NCBI RefSeq assembly: GCF_018141445.1
Contig: NZ_CP058649.1
Span: 1-64,000, forward strand
Direction: 5' to 3'
DNA: 64,000 bases
Origin: Vallitalea pronyensis
GTDB taxonomy: Bacteria > Bacillota > Clostridia > Lachnospirales > Vallitaleaceae
Shown here: positions 15,127 to 24,412 of the stretch, one piece after another
Layout: each line of letters begins with the position of its first letter
Numbering within the stretch: the stretch's first letter is position 1
Made by a program: the position numbers and the translations under genes
Notes under the pieces: model-generated
What the model was told of the DNA's origin: nothing
The model's input: only the letters and a program-made list of their open reading frames with translations
Database searches by the model: none

Positions 15127-17493
15127 TTACTCCGTTATGAGATCTCTTGGAGATACCTTCTTAACGCGATTGGATACCATATAGGCTACCACATAAGCAA
15201 CCATGGCTATTAATGCAATGGGTATCAGTACATGAAGTCCGTTAAAATCAACCTGTAACTTGCCAATACCTATGGATGAAAGTACCCGCTCAAGAATATC
15301 TCCTCCAATGAGTCGGCCGACTACGCTCCCAATTAGTGCTCCAATAAAAGCCACCGTACCAAATCGAGCAACAAATTGAAGACGTATGCCCAAGGTATCA
15401 TATCCTAATGCTTTATACACGCCAAATTCTTTCTTTTCTTTATGTATAGCTATCAAGGCCATGAGCATGGTTAGTATACTGATAATCAAGCCCACTAACA
15501 GGCATATGCCCAACATAACCCCAGACATGATGTGGTTAATGGTATCAATAAGTGTTTCTTCATGATTCAGTTTAGCAATCATTATACCATTATGATGGTT
15601 CACATATGTTTTTTGTAATGCTTCTATGGTCTTATCCATATCGTCTGTGTTATCCATGAATAGTTCTCCTGTTGTTAAGGTGGCATCGTGATTAATACGC
15701 TTTAATCCCTCAGATGTGATTAACATATTATTACCCATTTCCATGACACTTTGATGGTAACCTGTGATGATAAATCTTAACTTTTCTTTCCCCGTTACGT
15801 CTGAAATCATCATGGCATCGCCTATTTTTTTATTAAGCTGACTGGCTAACACCTTTGTTAAGGACACTTCATTATCATATTTCGGTAATCTCCCTTTGAT
15901 GGCGTGCATATGCCCTTTTTCAAAATCTTGATAGGCTACGGAGTATATGTTTCTAGAACCTACTGAAACCATATCCAATGACATCATGTCATAATAGGGA
16001 ACCGTATAGTTATAGGTTATCTCTTGAATAATCCTCTCAACAGATGCCTCATCTGGTCCTTTAATCATTATGTTTGCTTTACTATTAGCACCAAAAATAG
16101 TTGCGGCTGTGTCTCCATTACCAAATACGCTCACGGCTATTAAGACAATACCCATCGTCAACCCTAATACAGAGCTAATGACCATTAGCATCATATACTG
16201 ATTGGCTCTTGTTAAGGTTTGTTTTATTGCCATTCTTAGACTTCGTGGTAACACTGCCAGCTTCTCGAGGGGTATATTGACATGAGGATTAAAATAAACA
16301 TCGCTTTTCCCACCAACAATTGCTTCTACCGGTGTAATCTTCATTACTTTCTTAGCAATCATGAAAACAAGACCATTCATGATGCCAAGTAAAACCACGA
16401 TAATCAGAATAATGGTTATGACGGAAGGGTATCCCATCCAAGTAAAACCTGTTGTTGCCAATAGACGATTACCTACCCATGGCATCAACAAAAGACTCAC
16501 CCCAATACCGAATACTGTACCCATTAACGTCAATGATGAGAATTGAAGAACAATACTCATCAAAATCTGATAAGATGTAAAGCCTAGAGCCTTTAGTATA
16601 CCAATGTTCGTATAATCCGTTTCAATTGCTGATTCAATGGCGTTTCGAACCACCAGTAGAATAATGAATAGCACCAATACAGCAAATACAATGACAATGG
16701 TGATCATAATATTGGCGAGAAAAAGTGTTGCTGTTTTATATAATGTTAAGGTATGGGATATATTCATAGGTACCTGGTTGTTTTCATAGAAATCATCATT
16801 AATTTGTTCAATATCTTCTATGTGTTCATTTTTCACCACAACGCCCAGACTCCACTGAATGCTGACATGGGATGGGTTAGCTGCCCTCTTTACATCCTCT
16901 ATCACATGGGATAACTTGTCACCATTTAAAATAATGTATTTCAACCCTGTCATATCGCTTCCATGGTTAGGATCAATGTAAAAGCTTTTGATGTGCAACC
17001 TGGTTCGTTTATCGCCTAAGACAACATCAAAGTAATCCCCTTGTTCCAAATCATACTTGTTGCGATAATAAACAGGTAGAGCCACCTCATCCTGCTCTAA
17101 ATCAAGGGTTTCCATTTCATAATGCGTGTTCATCTTTTGGGCGATATCGGGGTATAAGTTAATGGAAAACTCCACCTCATCCTTACCCTCAAAATCATAT
17201 CGGTCATGTTCCAAATGAAGTATGTGGGCTACTTTCACATCTTGTATACGCTGATCCATTCTAAACCATTGTTCAAAATCCTTAACCTGTTTACCGTATT
17301 CTTCTCCAAACCGGTATTGCATATGGTCTGCTTGTATTGTTTGATGGATGTCATCGTATATCTGACCAGCCTTTTGTTTCATGGTAATGCCTATATTGGA
17401 TAATGCTCCAATGATAAACACCAATAAAAAAATGGTTAGGGAATAGGCTTTCCGTTTTTTTATCCCTGCCCATGCGATTTTAATGACGAGCAT
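15127..17493 (-). CDS. ABC transporter permease, FtsX/MacB type (first copy)
   Basis: The 788-residue protein has the same ten-segment, two-FtsX architecture as its neighbour at 12736-15093 and shares many stretches with it (AWAGIKKRKAYSLTIFLLVF, VMKITPVEAI, and a C-terminal VKKVSPRDLITE). The start follows GGGGTGG. It begins one base after the stop of the ATPase gene, so the two are translationally coupled. The two permeases together with one ATPase and the upstream two-component system form one operon. Duplicate, diverged permeases suggest a heterodimeric exporter. The substrate cannot be read from the sequence; an envelope-stress or peptide-resistance role is an inference from the layout. 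Confidence 0.85.
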   Translation of the reverse strand: MLVIKIAWAGIKKRKAYSLTIFLLVFIIGALSNIGITMKQKAGQIYDDIHQTIQADHMQYRFGEEYGKQVKDFEQWFRMDQRIQDVKVAHILHLEHDRYDFEGKDEVEFSINLYPDIAQKMNTHYEMETLDLEQDEVALPVYYRNKYDLEQGDYFDVVLGDKRTRLHIKSFYIDPNHGSDMTGLKYIILNGDKLSHVIEDVKRAANPSHVSIQWSLGVVVKNEHIEDIEQINDDFYENNQVPMNISHTLTLYKTATLFLANIMITIVIVFAVLVLFIILLVVRNAIESAIETDYTNIGILKALGFTSYQILMSIVLQFSSLTLMGTVFGIGVSLLLMPWVGNRLLATTGFTWMGYPSVITIILIIVVLLGIMNGLVFMIAKKVMKITPVEAIVGGKSDVYFNPHVNIPLEKLAVLPRSLRMAIKQTLTRANQYMMLMVISSVLGLTMGIVLIAVSVFGNGDTAATIFGANSKANIMIKGPDEASVERIIQEITYNYTVPYYDMMSLDMVSVGSRNIYSVAYQDFEKGHMHAIKGRLPKYDNEVSLTKVLASQLNKKIGDAMMISDVTGKEKLRFIITGYHQSVMEMGNNMLITSEGLKRINHDATLTTGELFMDNTDDMDKTIEALQKTYVNHHNGIMIAKLNHEETLIDTINHIMSGVMLGICLLVGLIISILTMLMALIAIHKEKKEFGVYKALGYDTLGIRLQFVARFGTVAFIGALIGSVVGRLIGGDILERVLSSIGIGKLQVDFNGLHVLIPIALIAMVAYVVAYMVSNRVKKVSPRDLITE

Positions 17494-17494
17494 G

Positions 17495-18250
17495 TTACCA
17501 CCCCTTTGCTTCTAGAAAAGCTAAGATTTGGCGTTCTCGATTTTTCTCTTGCTCAGGGGTATAAGGCTCCAGCGTCATCTCCCCATTAATCTGACCATCA
17601 TGTAAATAGATAATCCTTGTTGCTCTTGTAGCCGCCTTCACATCATGGGTAACCATCAGTATGTTCTGCCCCTCCTGATTCAGTTCGGTGAGTACGTTAA
17701 GTACCTGTCGACCAATCTTAGAGTTTAGAGCACCTGTTGGTTCATCGGTAAATATCATTTTAGGGGAATTAATGAGTGCCCTTGCAATAGCAGCTCTCTG
17801 GCATTGTCCTCCCGATACTCTAGATGGTAGTCGATCTTTTTCATTAAATACACCCACTCTTTTTAGGAGTTCTTCCGCTTGGTCGTGAACTTCTTTTGGT
17901 TTTCTGTTTTTCATAAGGTAACCTGAAACACATACATTTTCAAACAAGGTTAGATTAGACACCAAGTGCATCTGCTGAAAAACAAAACCCACATTGGCAC
18001 GACGCATCACCGCTAATTCTTTTTCTTTCATTTTTTCAATGGCATGACCATTCAGCATAATTTCTCCAAAGGTAGGCCGATCCATACCACTTAATGCATA
18101 GAGCAGCGTGGATTTTCCTGAGCCTGAGTTTCCCATGATGACTGTAAAATCTTTATCATAAATTTCCAGATCAATGTTACGAAGAACATGATTTTGAATC
18201 CCACCGTTTGCAAAGCTTTTCGATAAATTTTTAGTTTTTATGATAACCAT
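17495..18250 (-). CDS. ABC transporter ATP-binding protein (MacB/LolD/BceA type)
   Basis: The 251-residue protein has all ABC ATPase motifs: Walker A GNSGSGKST (about 40-48), Q-loop (VGFVFQQMHLV), signature VSGGQCQRAAIARAL, Walker B MIFTDEPTGAL and the switch THD. The set NSGSGKST and DEPTGAL is typical of the MacB/LolD subfamily. I chose the ATG at 18250, 9 bases after AGGAG, over the one at 18259, which touches the ribosome binding site. It is cytosolic and couples to the two FtsX permeases downstream. A long C-terminal tail (about 225-251) is charged and continues past the core fold. Confidence 0.92.
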   Translation of the reverse strand: MVIIKTKNLSKSFANGGIQNHVLRNIDLEIYDKDFTVIMGNSGSGKSTLLYALSGMDRPTFGEIMLNGHAIEKMKEKELAVMRRANVGFVFQQMHLVSNLTLFENVCVSGYLMKNRKPKEVHDQAEELLKRVGVFNEKDRLPSRVSGGQCQRAAIARALINSPKMIFTDEPTGALNSKIGRQVLNVLTELNQEGQNILMVTHDVKAATRATRIIYLHDGQINGEMTLEPYTPEQEKNRERQILAFLEAKGW

Positions 18251-18343
18251 AATGTACATCTCCTAACAAACCTCTTTGGGAAAGGCTTTTAATTGTATAC
18301 TTAGCTTAACTTATAGGTGTTTAAAAAGTCTTTAACTCAATTC

Positions 18344-19546
18344 TTAAATTTTTCTTAAACACTTTATACCAATGGTGACTTCAAATCCATCTTGGTTTCT
18401 ACACCGTACATAGCCATCTGTTTTTTCCATGATATAATTCACAATATATAAACCAAGTCCTGTACCTGGTATGTTTAGCGCATCTATTTGCTTACCTCGA
18501 TAGAATTTGTCAAACAAAAAGGGCATATCTTCAGGCAGCACACCTTCACCCTCATCCCTGAATATACACTCTAAGTAGGACTCCTTTTCCAAAAAGCTTA
18601 TGTATAGATCACTGTCTTTAGCATATTTAGCTGAGTTCGCTAGAATATTATTAAATATCTGTGCTAGTCGCATTTTATCTGTAACAATATCCACTTCTGG
18701 TAAAGCGCCCATCACTTTCAGCCTGCCATCATATTGAATATAGAGAGGCAATAGAATCTCTTCTAAGATTTCTTTTCCATGGTATGTTTGTATGTCAAAA
18801 GCTAACTTATCCATATCGGAGATAGCATGTAGAAATAAATCATCGGTCAAGGTAGTTATTTCATCTGCCTTTTTTATGATCACATGTAGATACTTTTCTT
18901 TTCGTTCTTCGGTGATATGTACACCACCAGTTAACCCTTCTGCATAGGCTCTGATTGAAGCAACAGGTGTTTTTATATCATGAGATAAGGTTGCAATAAG
19001 AGTCTTCTTGGCATCAATGGATGCTTCTTCTCGTTCTCTTGACATTTTTAACTCATTGCGCATCATATCAAAGGCTTTTGTAAAGGCACCAAATATATTT
19101 TTCCGCTGCATTTCTAGTGACCTGTCAAACCTGCCCTCAGCAATGCGTTTAGCGAAATCCTCTAGATTTGCAAAAGGCTTTAATAGCCGTTGATGCAAAT
19201 AGATAAAGATAAGCATTAAAAAAATCAACACGATACACATGGCTGCCAGTATATAGCGATTAGCTGTATTGCCCATCTTTTCTATATCTGTTGATTCTGT
19301 TAATGCTTCCATTACATGATGATCTACGATTTGATTGAGTTGCTCTATGGCTTCTTGATTGTGTTCTGACATCTCTATGTCTTTGGTTATATGTTTTATT
19401 TCATTTATCATCACTTGAACATAGCCTGCCTGTTCTTCGACTCGCTTATGGCTAAACTGTTTATTAACGGTCATCATAAAAAAGAGTGCTAAAGCGATGA
19501 TGATACCCATGCATATGAAAAAGACCGTCCTAATTTTATAGGTCAT
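18344..19546 (-). CDS. Sensor histidine kinase
   Basis: The 400-residue kinase has transmembrane segments at about 8-28 and 98-117, which frame a sensor loop of about 70 residues that is probably helical. A HAMP domain (about 118-170) follows. The catalytic part has H-box SHDIKTP with His at about 189, N-box NNILANSAKYA, G1 DEGEGV and G2 GTGLGLYI. I chose the ATG at 19546 because GAGGAG precedes it; the frame extends to 19561 without a ribosome binding site. It lies just after the response regulator and before the ABC genes, so it probably senses the transporter's substrate or envelope state. It is probably intramembrane-adjacent in sensing but not a pure BceS type, since its loop is large. 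Confidence 0.9.
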   Translation of the reverse strand: MTYKIRTVFFICMGIIIALALFFMMTVNKQFSHKRVEEQAGYVQVMINEIKHITKDIEMSEHNQEAIEQLNQIVDHHVMEALTESTDIEKMGNTANRYILAAMCIVLIFLMLIFIYLHQRLLKPFANLEDFAKRIAEGRFDRSLEMQRKNIFGAFTKAFDMMRNELKMSREREEASIDAKKTLIATLSHDIKTPVASIRAYAEGLTGGVHITEERKEKYLHVIIKKADEITTLTDDLFLHAISDMDKLAFDIQTYHGKEILEEILLPLYIQYDGRLKVMGALPEVDIVTDKMRLAQIFNNILANSAKYAKDSDLYISFLEKESYLECIFRDEGEGVLPEDMPFLFDKFYRGKQIDALNIPGTGLGLYIVNYIMEKTDGYVRCRNQDGFEVTIGIKCLRKI

Positions 19547-19567
19547 AACCTCACTCCTCATAAGATT

Positions 19568-20251
19568 TTATTCAAAAATATACCCTTTACCCCATATGGT
19601 TTTAATGAACCTAGGCTTTGAAGGGTCTCTTTCAATCTTTTCTCTTAGCCAACGGATATGTACAGATATGGTGCTTATTTCCCCTATGCTGTCGTGTCCC
19701 CAAATGGCATGATAGAGGGTTTCTTTTGTGATGACTTTCCCTTTATGCCTAATGAGATACACCAGTACATCGAATTCTTTTACGGTCATGATGGTTAAAG
19801 CACCTGATACATATACTTTTCGTCCTACTATATCTACTTTCAGTTCGTCCTGTTCAAAATGCGTCTGCTCTTGCTGCCTATCCATGCTGTACCATCGACG
19901 GAGATTTGCCTTTATTCTTGACTGTAATTCATCGAGAGAGTAAGGTTTTGGCATATAATCATCTCCCCCAATATCAAGACCTGTAATCCGATCCGTTTGA
20001 CTTGTCCGAGCACTGATAAAAATAATGGGAATATTGGATACCTTACGAAGATCTTTACAAAAATCAAAGCCTAACCCATCCGGTAGATTGATATCCAAGA
20101 TGATTAACTTAAAGGTCATATGCTCCATGGCTCGTTTGGCTTGTTTGATGGAATGGGCAACTTCCACACTAAACCCATGATCTGTTAAATAATCATATGT
20201 AATTTCTGATAGATCAAAATCATCGTCAATTAATAATAAATCTTTTTCCAT
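19568..20251 (-). CDS. OmpR-family response regulator
   Basis: The 227-residue protein has a receiver domain with acidic pocket D9-D11, phospho-acceptor D53 (ILDINLPDG), the conserved Thr/Ser region (FISAR) and Lys near 103 (MPKPYS), and a C-terminal winged helix ending ERDPSKPRFIKTIWGKGYIFE-like (family signature). I chose the ATG at 20251 with AAGGAGG 8 bases upstream; the frame also allows TTG and GTG two codons earlier. It is the first gene of a five-gene operon (regulator, kinase, ATPase, permease, permease) and most likely controls that operon. Confidence 0.93.
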   Translation of the reverse strand: MEKDLLLIDDDFDLSEITYDYLTDHGFSVEVAHSIKQAKRAMEHMTFKLIILDINLPDGLGFDFCKDLRKVSNIPIIFISARTSQTDRITGLDIGGDDYMPKPYSLDELQSRIKANLRRWYSMDRQQEQTHFEQDELKVDIVGRKVYVSGALTIMTVKEFDVLVYLIRHKGKVITKETLYHAIWGHDSIGEISTISVHIRWLREKIERDPSKPRFIKTIWGKGYIFE

Positions 20252-20322
20252 CACCAATGCCTCCTTTAGATTCTACTCTTATTATAAACGAAAACCTGTG
20301 GTTAACAATATTTTTTTGCATC

Positions 20323-20355
20323 AAAAAAGACCCAAAGATTAAATCTTCAGGCCTT
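20323..20355 (-). terminator. Terminator of the cold-shock gene
   Basis: A 13-bp stem with G-U pairs around a 3-base loop (20327-20355) is followed on the minus strand by six T residues. It lies 12 bases past the stop codon. Confidence 0.85.
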
Positions 20356-20367
20356 ACTGATTTCAAA

Positions 20368-20565
20368 TTAGATTATAACGATGTTTTCTGCTTGAGGACC
20401 TTTGTCTCCATCAACAACGTCAAAAGATACTTTTTGTCCTTCTTCTAAAGTTTTGAAACCTTCTCTTTGAATTTGTGAGTAATGAGCGAAAACGTCATTC
20501 CCTTCATCTGATGTAATGAAACCAAATCCTTTGTCTGAGTTAAACCATTTTACTGTACCAGTCAT
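20368..20565 (-). CDS. csp: Cold-shock protein (CspA family)
   Basis: The 65-residue protein is a full-length cold-shock domain with the RNP1 motif KGFGFI (about 12-17) and RNP2 DVFAHY (about 24-29) that bind single-stranded nucleic acid, and an ending GPQAENIVI. It acts in the cytosol as an RNA chaperone. AAGTAA..GGAGG precedes the ATG. A long AT-rich stretch of about 250 bases lies upstream, as expected for the structured leaders of cold-shock mRNAs. The gene is transcribed alone and ends at the terminator at 20323-20355. Confidence 0.95.
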   Translation of the reverse strand: MTGTVKWFNSDKGFGFITSDEGNDVFAHYSQIQREGFKTLEEGQKVSFDVVDGDKGPQAENIVII

Positions 20566-20817
20566 TTTACTTACCTCCGAAATTTTACTTCCTTATATCA
20601 CTTGTAAATAATTCATCTCATCAATAAAAATTCAAATGGTTATCTAAACTTTAGATAATTCTTCTTTTTATTCGTTTGATAATTTTTTACTTATAATGCA
20701 AGGTTCTCTTTAATCATATAGCATTTTTGAAAAAATGCAAGGGTTTTTTTAATTTTTTTTTAATTTTTTTCGTTTTAAAGCCCTATTTTACCAGTTCTTA
20801 ACATAATTTTTATGATT
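20566..20817 (-). promoter_or_regulatory. AT-rich leader of the cold-shock gene
   Basis: This 252-bp gap has long T-runs at about 20743-20778 and no gene. By analogy with csp genes it could hold a long 5' leader, but no defined element is visible. The T-rich part may instead help end the amylase transcript. Confidence 0.3.
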
Positions 20818-22935
20818 TCAGCTTGTTTTTTTACTTTCTGATACGATAATGGCACTAAATGCTGTTAATGCCAATTGTATGCTTCCGTGTTTTACCACAT
20901 AAGAAACAGACTTTGTTGAGTGGTCCGTTTCGGTTGTTAATAAGATTTGTTCCATGGTAGCACCATCTTCAACACCAATCTGCCAAACAGGCATGTCAAT
21001 GGTTCTGGATTGGTCGTTATTATTAACAGCTACAGCAATCCGAGCCTGGTCATCAAATCGGCCATAGCCGATAATACCGTGTTCCCCATACAAATATTTT
21101 AGTGAACCTGTTTTTAGTGCCGAATAGCTTTTGTGAATACCAATGATGTCTTTATGAAATTGCAGCAGCTCCAAGTCTTCTTTTCCCCATGGGTAAGTTC
21201 TTCGATTATCAGGGTCTGTCCAACCGCACACACCCACTTCATCACCATAATAAATGGTTGGGGCACCAGGCCAAGTCATCTGAATAACCACCGCTTCCTT
21301 CATAATGCCCTTATTAATGCCTTCTGCTGCTTTTTCTGGCCCATGGGTACCTGTTCTACCAACTTGATGATTGGTTCGTGTTAAGAACCTTGAATGATCA
21401 TGATTGGACAGTTCATTCATGGATGTGAGCAAAGAGCCGATTAAAAAACTCTGCATATGGTGCGTCATACCATCAAAAAAAGCACAATGATTATTAAGAA
21501 GGTCTTCCTTATACTCGTCACTATGTTTCTCAAGACCTGTTAGAAACCATGTAACAGGCTCCATAAAGGCATCGTAATTCATGATGGTGTCCCATTGGTC
21601 ACCAATGAGCCAATCTCTGGCATCTTCATAATGCTCAGCTAAGATAATGGCATCTTTATTGGCTGATTTTACAGCTTGACGAAAATCACGCCAGAACTGA
21701 TGATTAAACTCTTTGGTATAACCCAAGTCCGCGGCTACATCAAGCCGCCATCCATCTGCATTAAATGGAGGGGAAACCCACTTCTTTGCAATAGTCATGA
21801 TGTACTCATAGAGCTTGGTAGAGCCTTCATAGTTAAGCTTCGGTAATGTCTCATAGCCCCACCAGCCGTCATAGTTGCCATTATCAGGCCAACCGTCTTC
21901 TTTTTGAAAGTGAAAAAAGGTTTGATACGGGCTTTCTATGGTTTCGAAAGCACCTGCCTCATAATCCTCTTGGTTTTTGTAGAGTTTTTCACGGTCTAAC
22001 CATTTATTAAAAGACCCGCAATGATTAAAAACACCATCTAAAATAAGCCGCATCCCTCTCTCATGAACTTTTTCAATTAACGTCACAAAAAGGGCATTAC
22101 TTGCCTCAAGGTTCTCTTTGTTAGCTGTTCGCTGTATATATTTCCTGGCCTCTTCATTCACGGCATTTTCTTCCCCAAGAACTTCACCCCCATCCTTGAC
22201 AATCCGTCCATAGTGAGGGTCTACATAGTCATAGTCTTGGGTGTCGTATTTATGATTCGATGGGGAAACAAAAACAGGATTAAGATAAATGACATCCACG
22301 CCTAATCCTTGAATATAGTCCAGTTTATCAATAATGCCTTGTAAGTCGCCACCGTAGAAGTCTCGTACACTATCAGCGCCGGGATAGGCGTACCAATCGG
22401 TTATTTTTCTTGACAAACCACCTACATAATAGTATTCTCCGTCCACCACATCATTGGATGGGTCACCGTTGTAAAAGCGATCGACAAAAATCTGATAAAA
22501 AACCGCACCCTTAGCCCAATCCGGCGTCTTGAAACCAGGTGCAATACGAAAATGAAAATAATCATTGGGCTCTTTCATAATACCTTGTCTATTATAAAAA
22601 CAAGTCAATAAACCTGCATGTAATTCAAAGTAATAGGTCACATGTTCATCTTGTAATAAAAGAATGCCTTGATAATAGTCAAAAAGATGATCGGATGACT
22701 CTAGAAGCATTTTGATACGGGTCTCACCACATATAAGATAAGCATCATCCACATTATCTTTTTTGGTTCGAAGGCGAATGGTAACGGATTCCTTGGGTTC
22801 AGGTTCAGATGGTATACGATACCTGCTGGTACCATCTGAAAATACAGCTCCCTGCTCCAGTATGGGTCGTCTGGTACGTCCATATATAAGTAATTTTTGA
22901 GATAGTGATTGTCTATCCCATTCAAGTGGTTTCAT
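20818..22935 (-). CDS. Glycoside hydrolase family 13 enzyme, neopullulanase/cyclomaltodextrinase type
   Basis: The 705-residue protein has an N-terminal carbohydrate-binding domain of the CBM34 kind (about 1-130), then a GH13 barrel starting at AVFYQIFVDRFYNG. Family region I is DGVFNHCG (about 300-307). Region II is DGWRLDVA with the nucleophile Asp399. Region III is ILAEHYE with acid/base Glu434. Region IV is SNHDHSRF with Asp513. All catalytic residues are present. It has no signal peptide, so it probably hydrolyses imported maltodextrin, cyclodextrin or pullulan fragments inside the cell. GGAGG precedes the ATG. A small gene at 22949 lies just upstream and is probably co-transcribed. Confidence 0.92.
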   Translation of the reverse strand: MKPLEWDRQSLSQKLLIYGRTRRPILEQGAVFSDGTSRYRIPSEPEPKESVTIRLRTKKDNVDDAYLICGETRIKMLLESSDHLFDYYQGILLLQDEHVTYYFELHAGLLTCFYNRQGIMKEPNDYFHFRIAPGFKTPDWAKGAVFYQIFVDRFYNGDPSNDVVDGEYYYVGGLSRKITDWYAYPGADSVRDFYGGDLQGIIDKLDYIQGLGVDVIYLNPVFVSPSNHKYDTQDYDYVDPHYGRIVKDGGEVLGEENAVNEEARKYIQRTANKENLEASNALFVTLIEKVHERGMRLILDGVFNHCGSFNKWLDREKLYKNQEDYEAGAFETIESPYQTFFHFQKEDGWPDNGNYDGWWGYETLPKLNYEGSTKLYEYIMTIAKKWVSPPFNADGWRLDVAADLGYTKEFNHQFWRDFRQAVKSANKDAIILAEHYEDARDWLIGDQWDTIMNYDAFMEPVTWFLTGLEKHSDEYKEDLLNNHCAFFDGMTHHMQSFLIGSLLTSMNELSNHDHSRFLTRTNHQVGRTGTHGPEKAAEGINKGIMKEAVVIQMTWPGAPTIYYGDEVGVCGWTDPDNRRTYPWGKEDLELLQFHKDIIGIHKSYSALKTGSLKYLYGEHGIIGYGRFDDQARIAVAVNNNDQSRTIDMPVWQIGVEDGATMEQILLTTETDHSTKSVSYVVKHGSIQLALTAFSAIIVSESKKTS

Positions 22936-22948
22936 CAGTTGACCTCCT

Positions 22949-23191
22949 TCAAATCAAGTCTTTTTGTTGGTCTTTAGCATAATCGTATCCCCATCCATAG
23001 AGATGGTGAATGCGATCATTATATTTGGCAAATGCTTCTTTGGTGGATTGAAAGACATCCGTTGTAATGTAGACAGGTACACTGTCTTTCGTCCTATTTG
23101 CGATCTCAATGACTTTCTTTTTCTTAGCATTTAAAATCAGCGTGATGGAATGATTTCTCTTGGACAAACAACTTTTATAATAGGCTCTCAC
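22949..23191 (-). CDS. Small basic protein of unknown function
   Basis: The 80-residue protein starts with GTG at 23191, preceded by GAGGTG. It has no signal peptide. The sequence is basic in the N-terminal half (NAKKKKVIEIANRTK), and the pattern VPVYITTDVFQSTKEAFAKYNDRI could be a small alpha/beta unit. It ends 13 bp before the amylase-type gene on the same strand, which suggests one transcript. No family is recognised and no link to sugar metabolism can be shown. Confidence 0.55.
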   Translation of the reverse strand: MRAYYKSCLSKRNHSITLILNAKKKKVIEIANRTKDSVPVYITTDVFQSTKEAFAKYNDRIHHLYGWGYDYAKDQQKDLI

Positions 23192-23230
23192 TTTATCACC
23201 TCAATATACTATATTCCCAATATGGATAAG

Positions 23231-24313
23231 TTATACAAGTTGTTGTTTATTTTTCTTATTACGAAAGTGAAAGATCACATAGATGGTGCCTGGTATAAGC
23301 AAAATATTAATTAACACTATGAAATTGCACATATCTAGAATTTTTCTAAACTGGAACAAATTATAATTAGCTATATAAGCAAAGACGTAGGCTATGCCTG
23401 TTATAATGTATTTGATGTAAGGTCGGTCCCATTTTAGCTGCTCCAATAAAATAATAATGGCTTTGAAAATCACCACATAACGTACAATCCATCCAAGCAT
23501 GATCTGGAGAATAACAAAGATCTCACCTACCCCAAGAAGGTTATTATCTTCTATAAGCTGGGTCTGGAACAAGCTTGGGTAGGTCATATTCGTTAGTCTA
23601 CTGGATTCAAAGGTAGCAATCATACCTGCAACGGATACAACGATAAGCTGGATCACAAAGATTAAAGAGATAATAACACCTCTATTGATCTTATCCTTCA
23701 CATGAATACGGTCTAAATAGATAAAGGATAAAACATAGTAGCTAAGACCCCCTAAAAAACGGAGCGTGGAAATGGTATAATCCCCAAAGGATCTCTGAAA
23801 TACAGGAAGTAATCTTGAAAAATCTTTATATTTAAAGGTTAAAATGGATAGATTAATACCAAAAAAAGCAATGATGATTACCGATACCATAATGGTCAAT
23901 ATAACACTTTTGGTTCCTTTGCCACCTACCAACAATCCTGTACCAAGAATGAAAATAAGGCCATACCATATAGGTGTTTCTATTAATAGGTTCGTATGAA
24001 GCAAGCTAGTAAGTACCGCCGCTGTTTCTGTTAAGGATAGCAAGATAGTAAGCAATAATAAGACTAAAAATGCCTTACCAAAAAAATTACCTAATGCAAT
24101 ATGATAGATTTTACTGATATCATAACAATTATTTTTTTTGAAGATTCGCATACTAAAGTAGACATATAGACATAATATGAGTGATGCAATAATAAGTGGA
24201 ATCCATGATTCGTTATATGTTTCTTTTAAATAGATGGATGTGTACGTCTTAATAGGTACAACAACAAAAGCGATTCCAATAAAAATATAGTGTTTCCAAT
24301 TAAATTGATTCAT
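23231..24313 (-). CDS. gerAB: Spore germination permease, GerAB family
   Basis: The 360-residue protein is hydrophobic throughout with about ten transmembrane segments and fits the GerAB/YkvT family, part of the amino-acid/polyamine/organocation transporter fold. These proteins bind the germinant in the inner spore membrane. I chose the ATG at 24313, 7 bases after a GAGG; GTG six bases earlier is possible. It is divergent from gerAA and gerAC, which start about 100 bp away on the other strand; in most gerA operons the order is AA-AB-AC on one strand or a close variant. The protein probably works with its divergent neighbours. Confidence 0.85.
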   Translation of the reverse strand: MNQFNWKHYIFIGIAFVVVPIKTYTSIYLKETYNESWIPLIIASLILCLYVYFSMRIFKKNNCYDISKIYHIALGNFFGKAFLVLLLLTILLSLTETAAVLTSLLHTNLLIETPIWYGLIFILGTGLLVGGKGTKSVILTIMVSVIIIAFFGINLSILTFKYKDFSRLLPVFQRSFGDYTISTLRFLGGLSYYVLSFIYLDRIHVKDKINRGVIISLIFVIQLIVVSVAGMIATFESSRLTNMTYPSLFQTQLIEDNNLLGVGEIFVILQIMLGWIVRYVVIFKAIIILLEQLKWDRPYIKYIITGIAYVFAYIANYNLFQFRKILDMCNFIVLINILLIPGTIYVIFHFRNKKNKQQLV

Positions 24314-24412
24314 AGCCACACCTCAGTATTTATTTGTAAAACTATCTATATTCTTGCCAAAAAAGCCATGACTATTACATGCAAGAAGGAATAACTGAAA
24401 AGGAATGATTCC

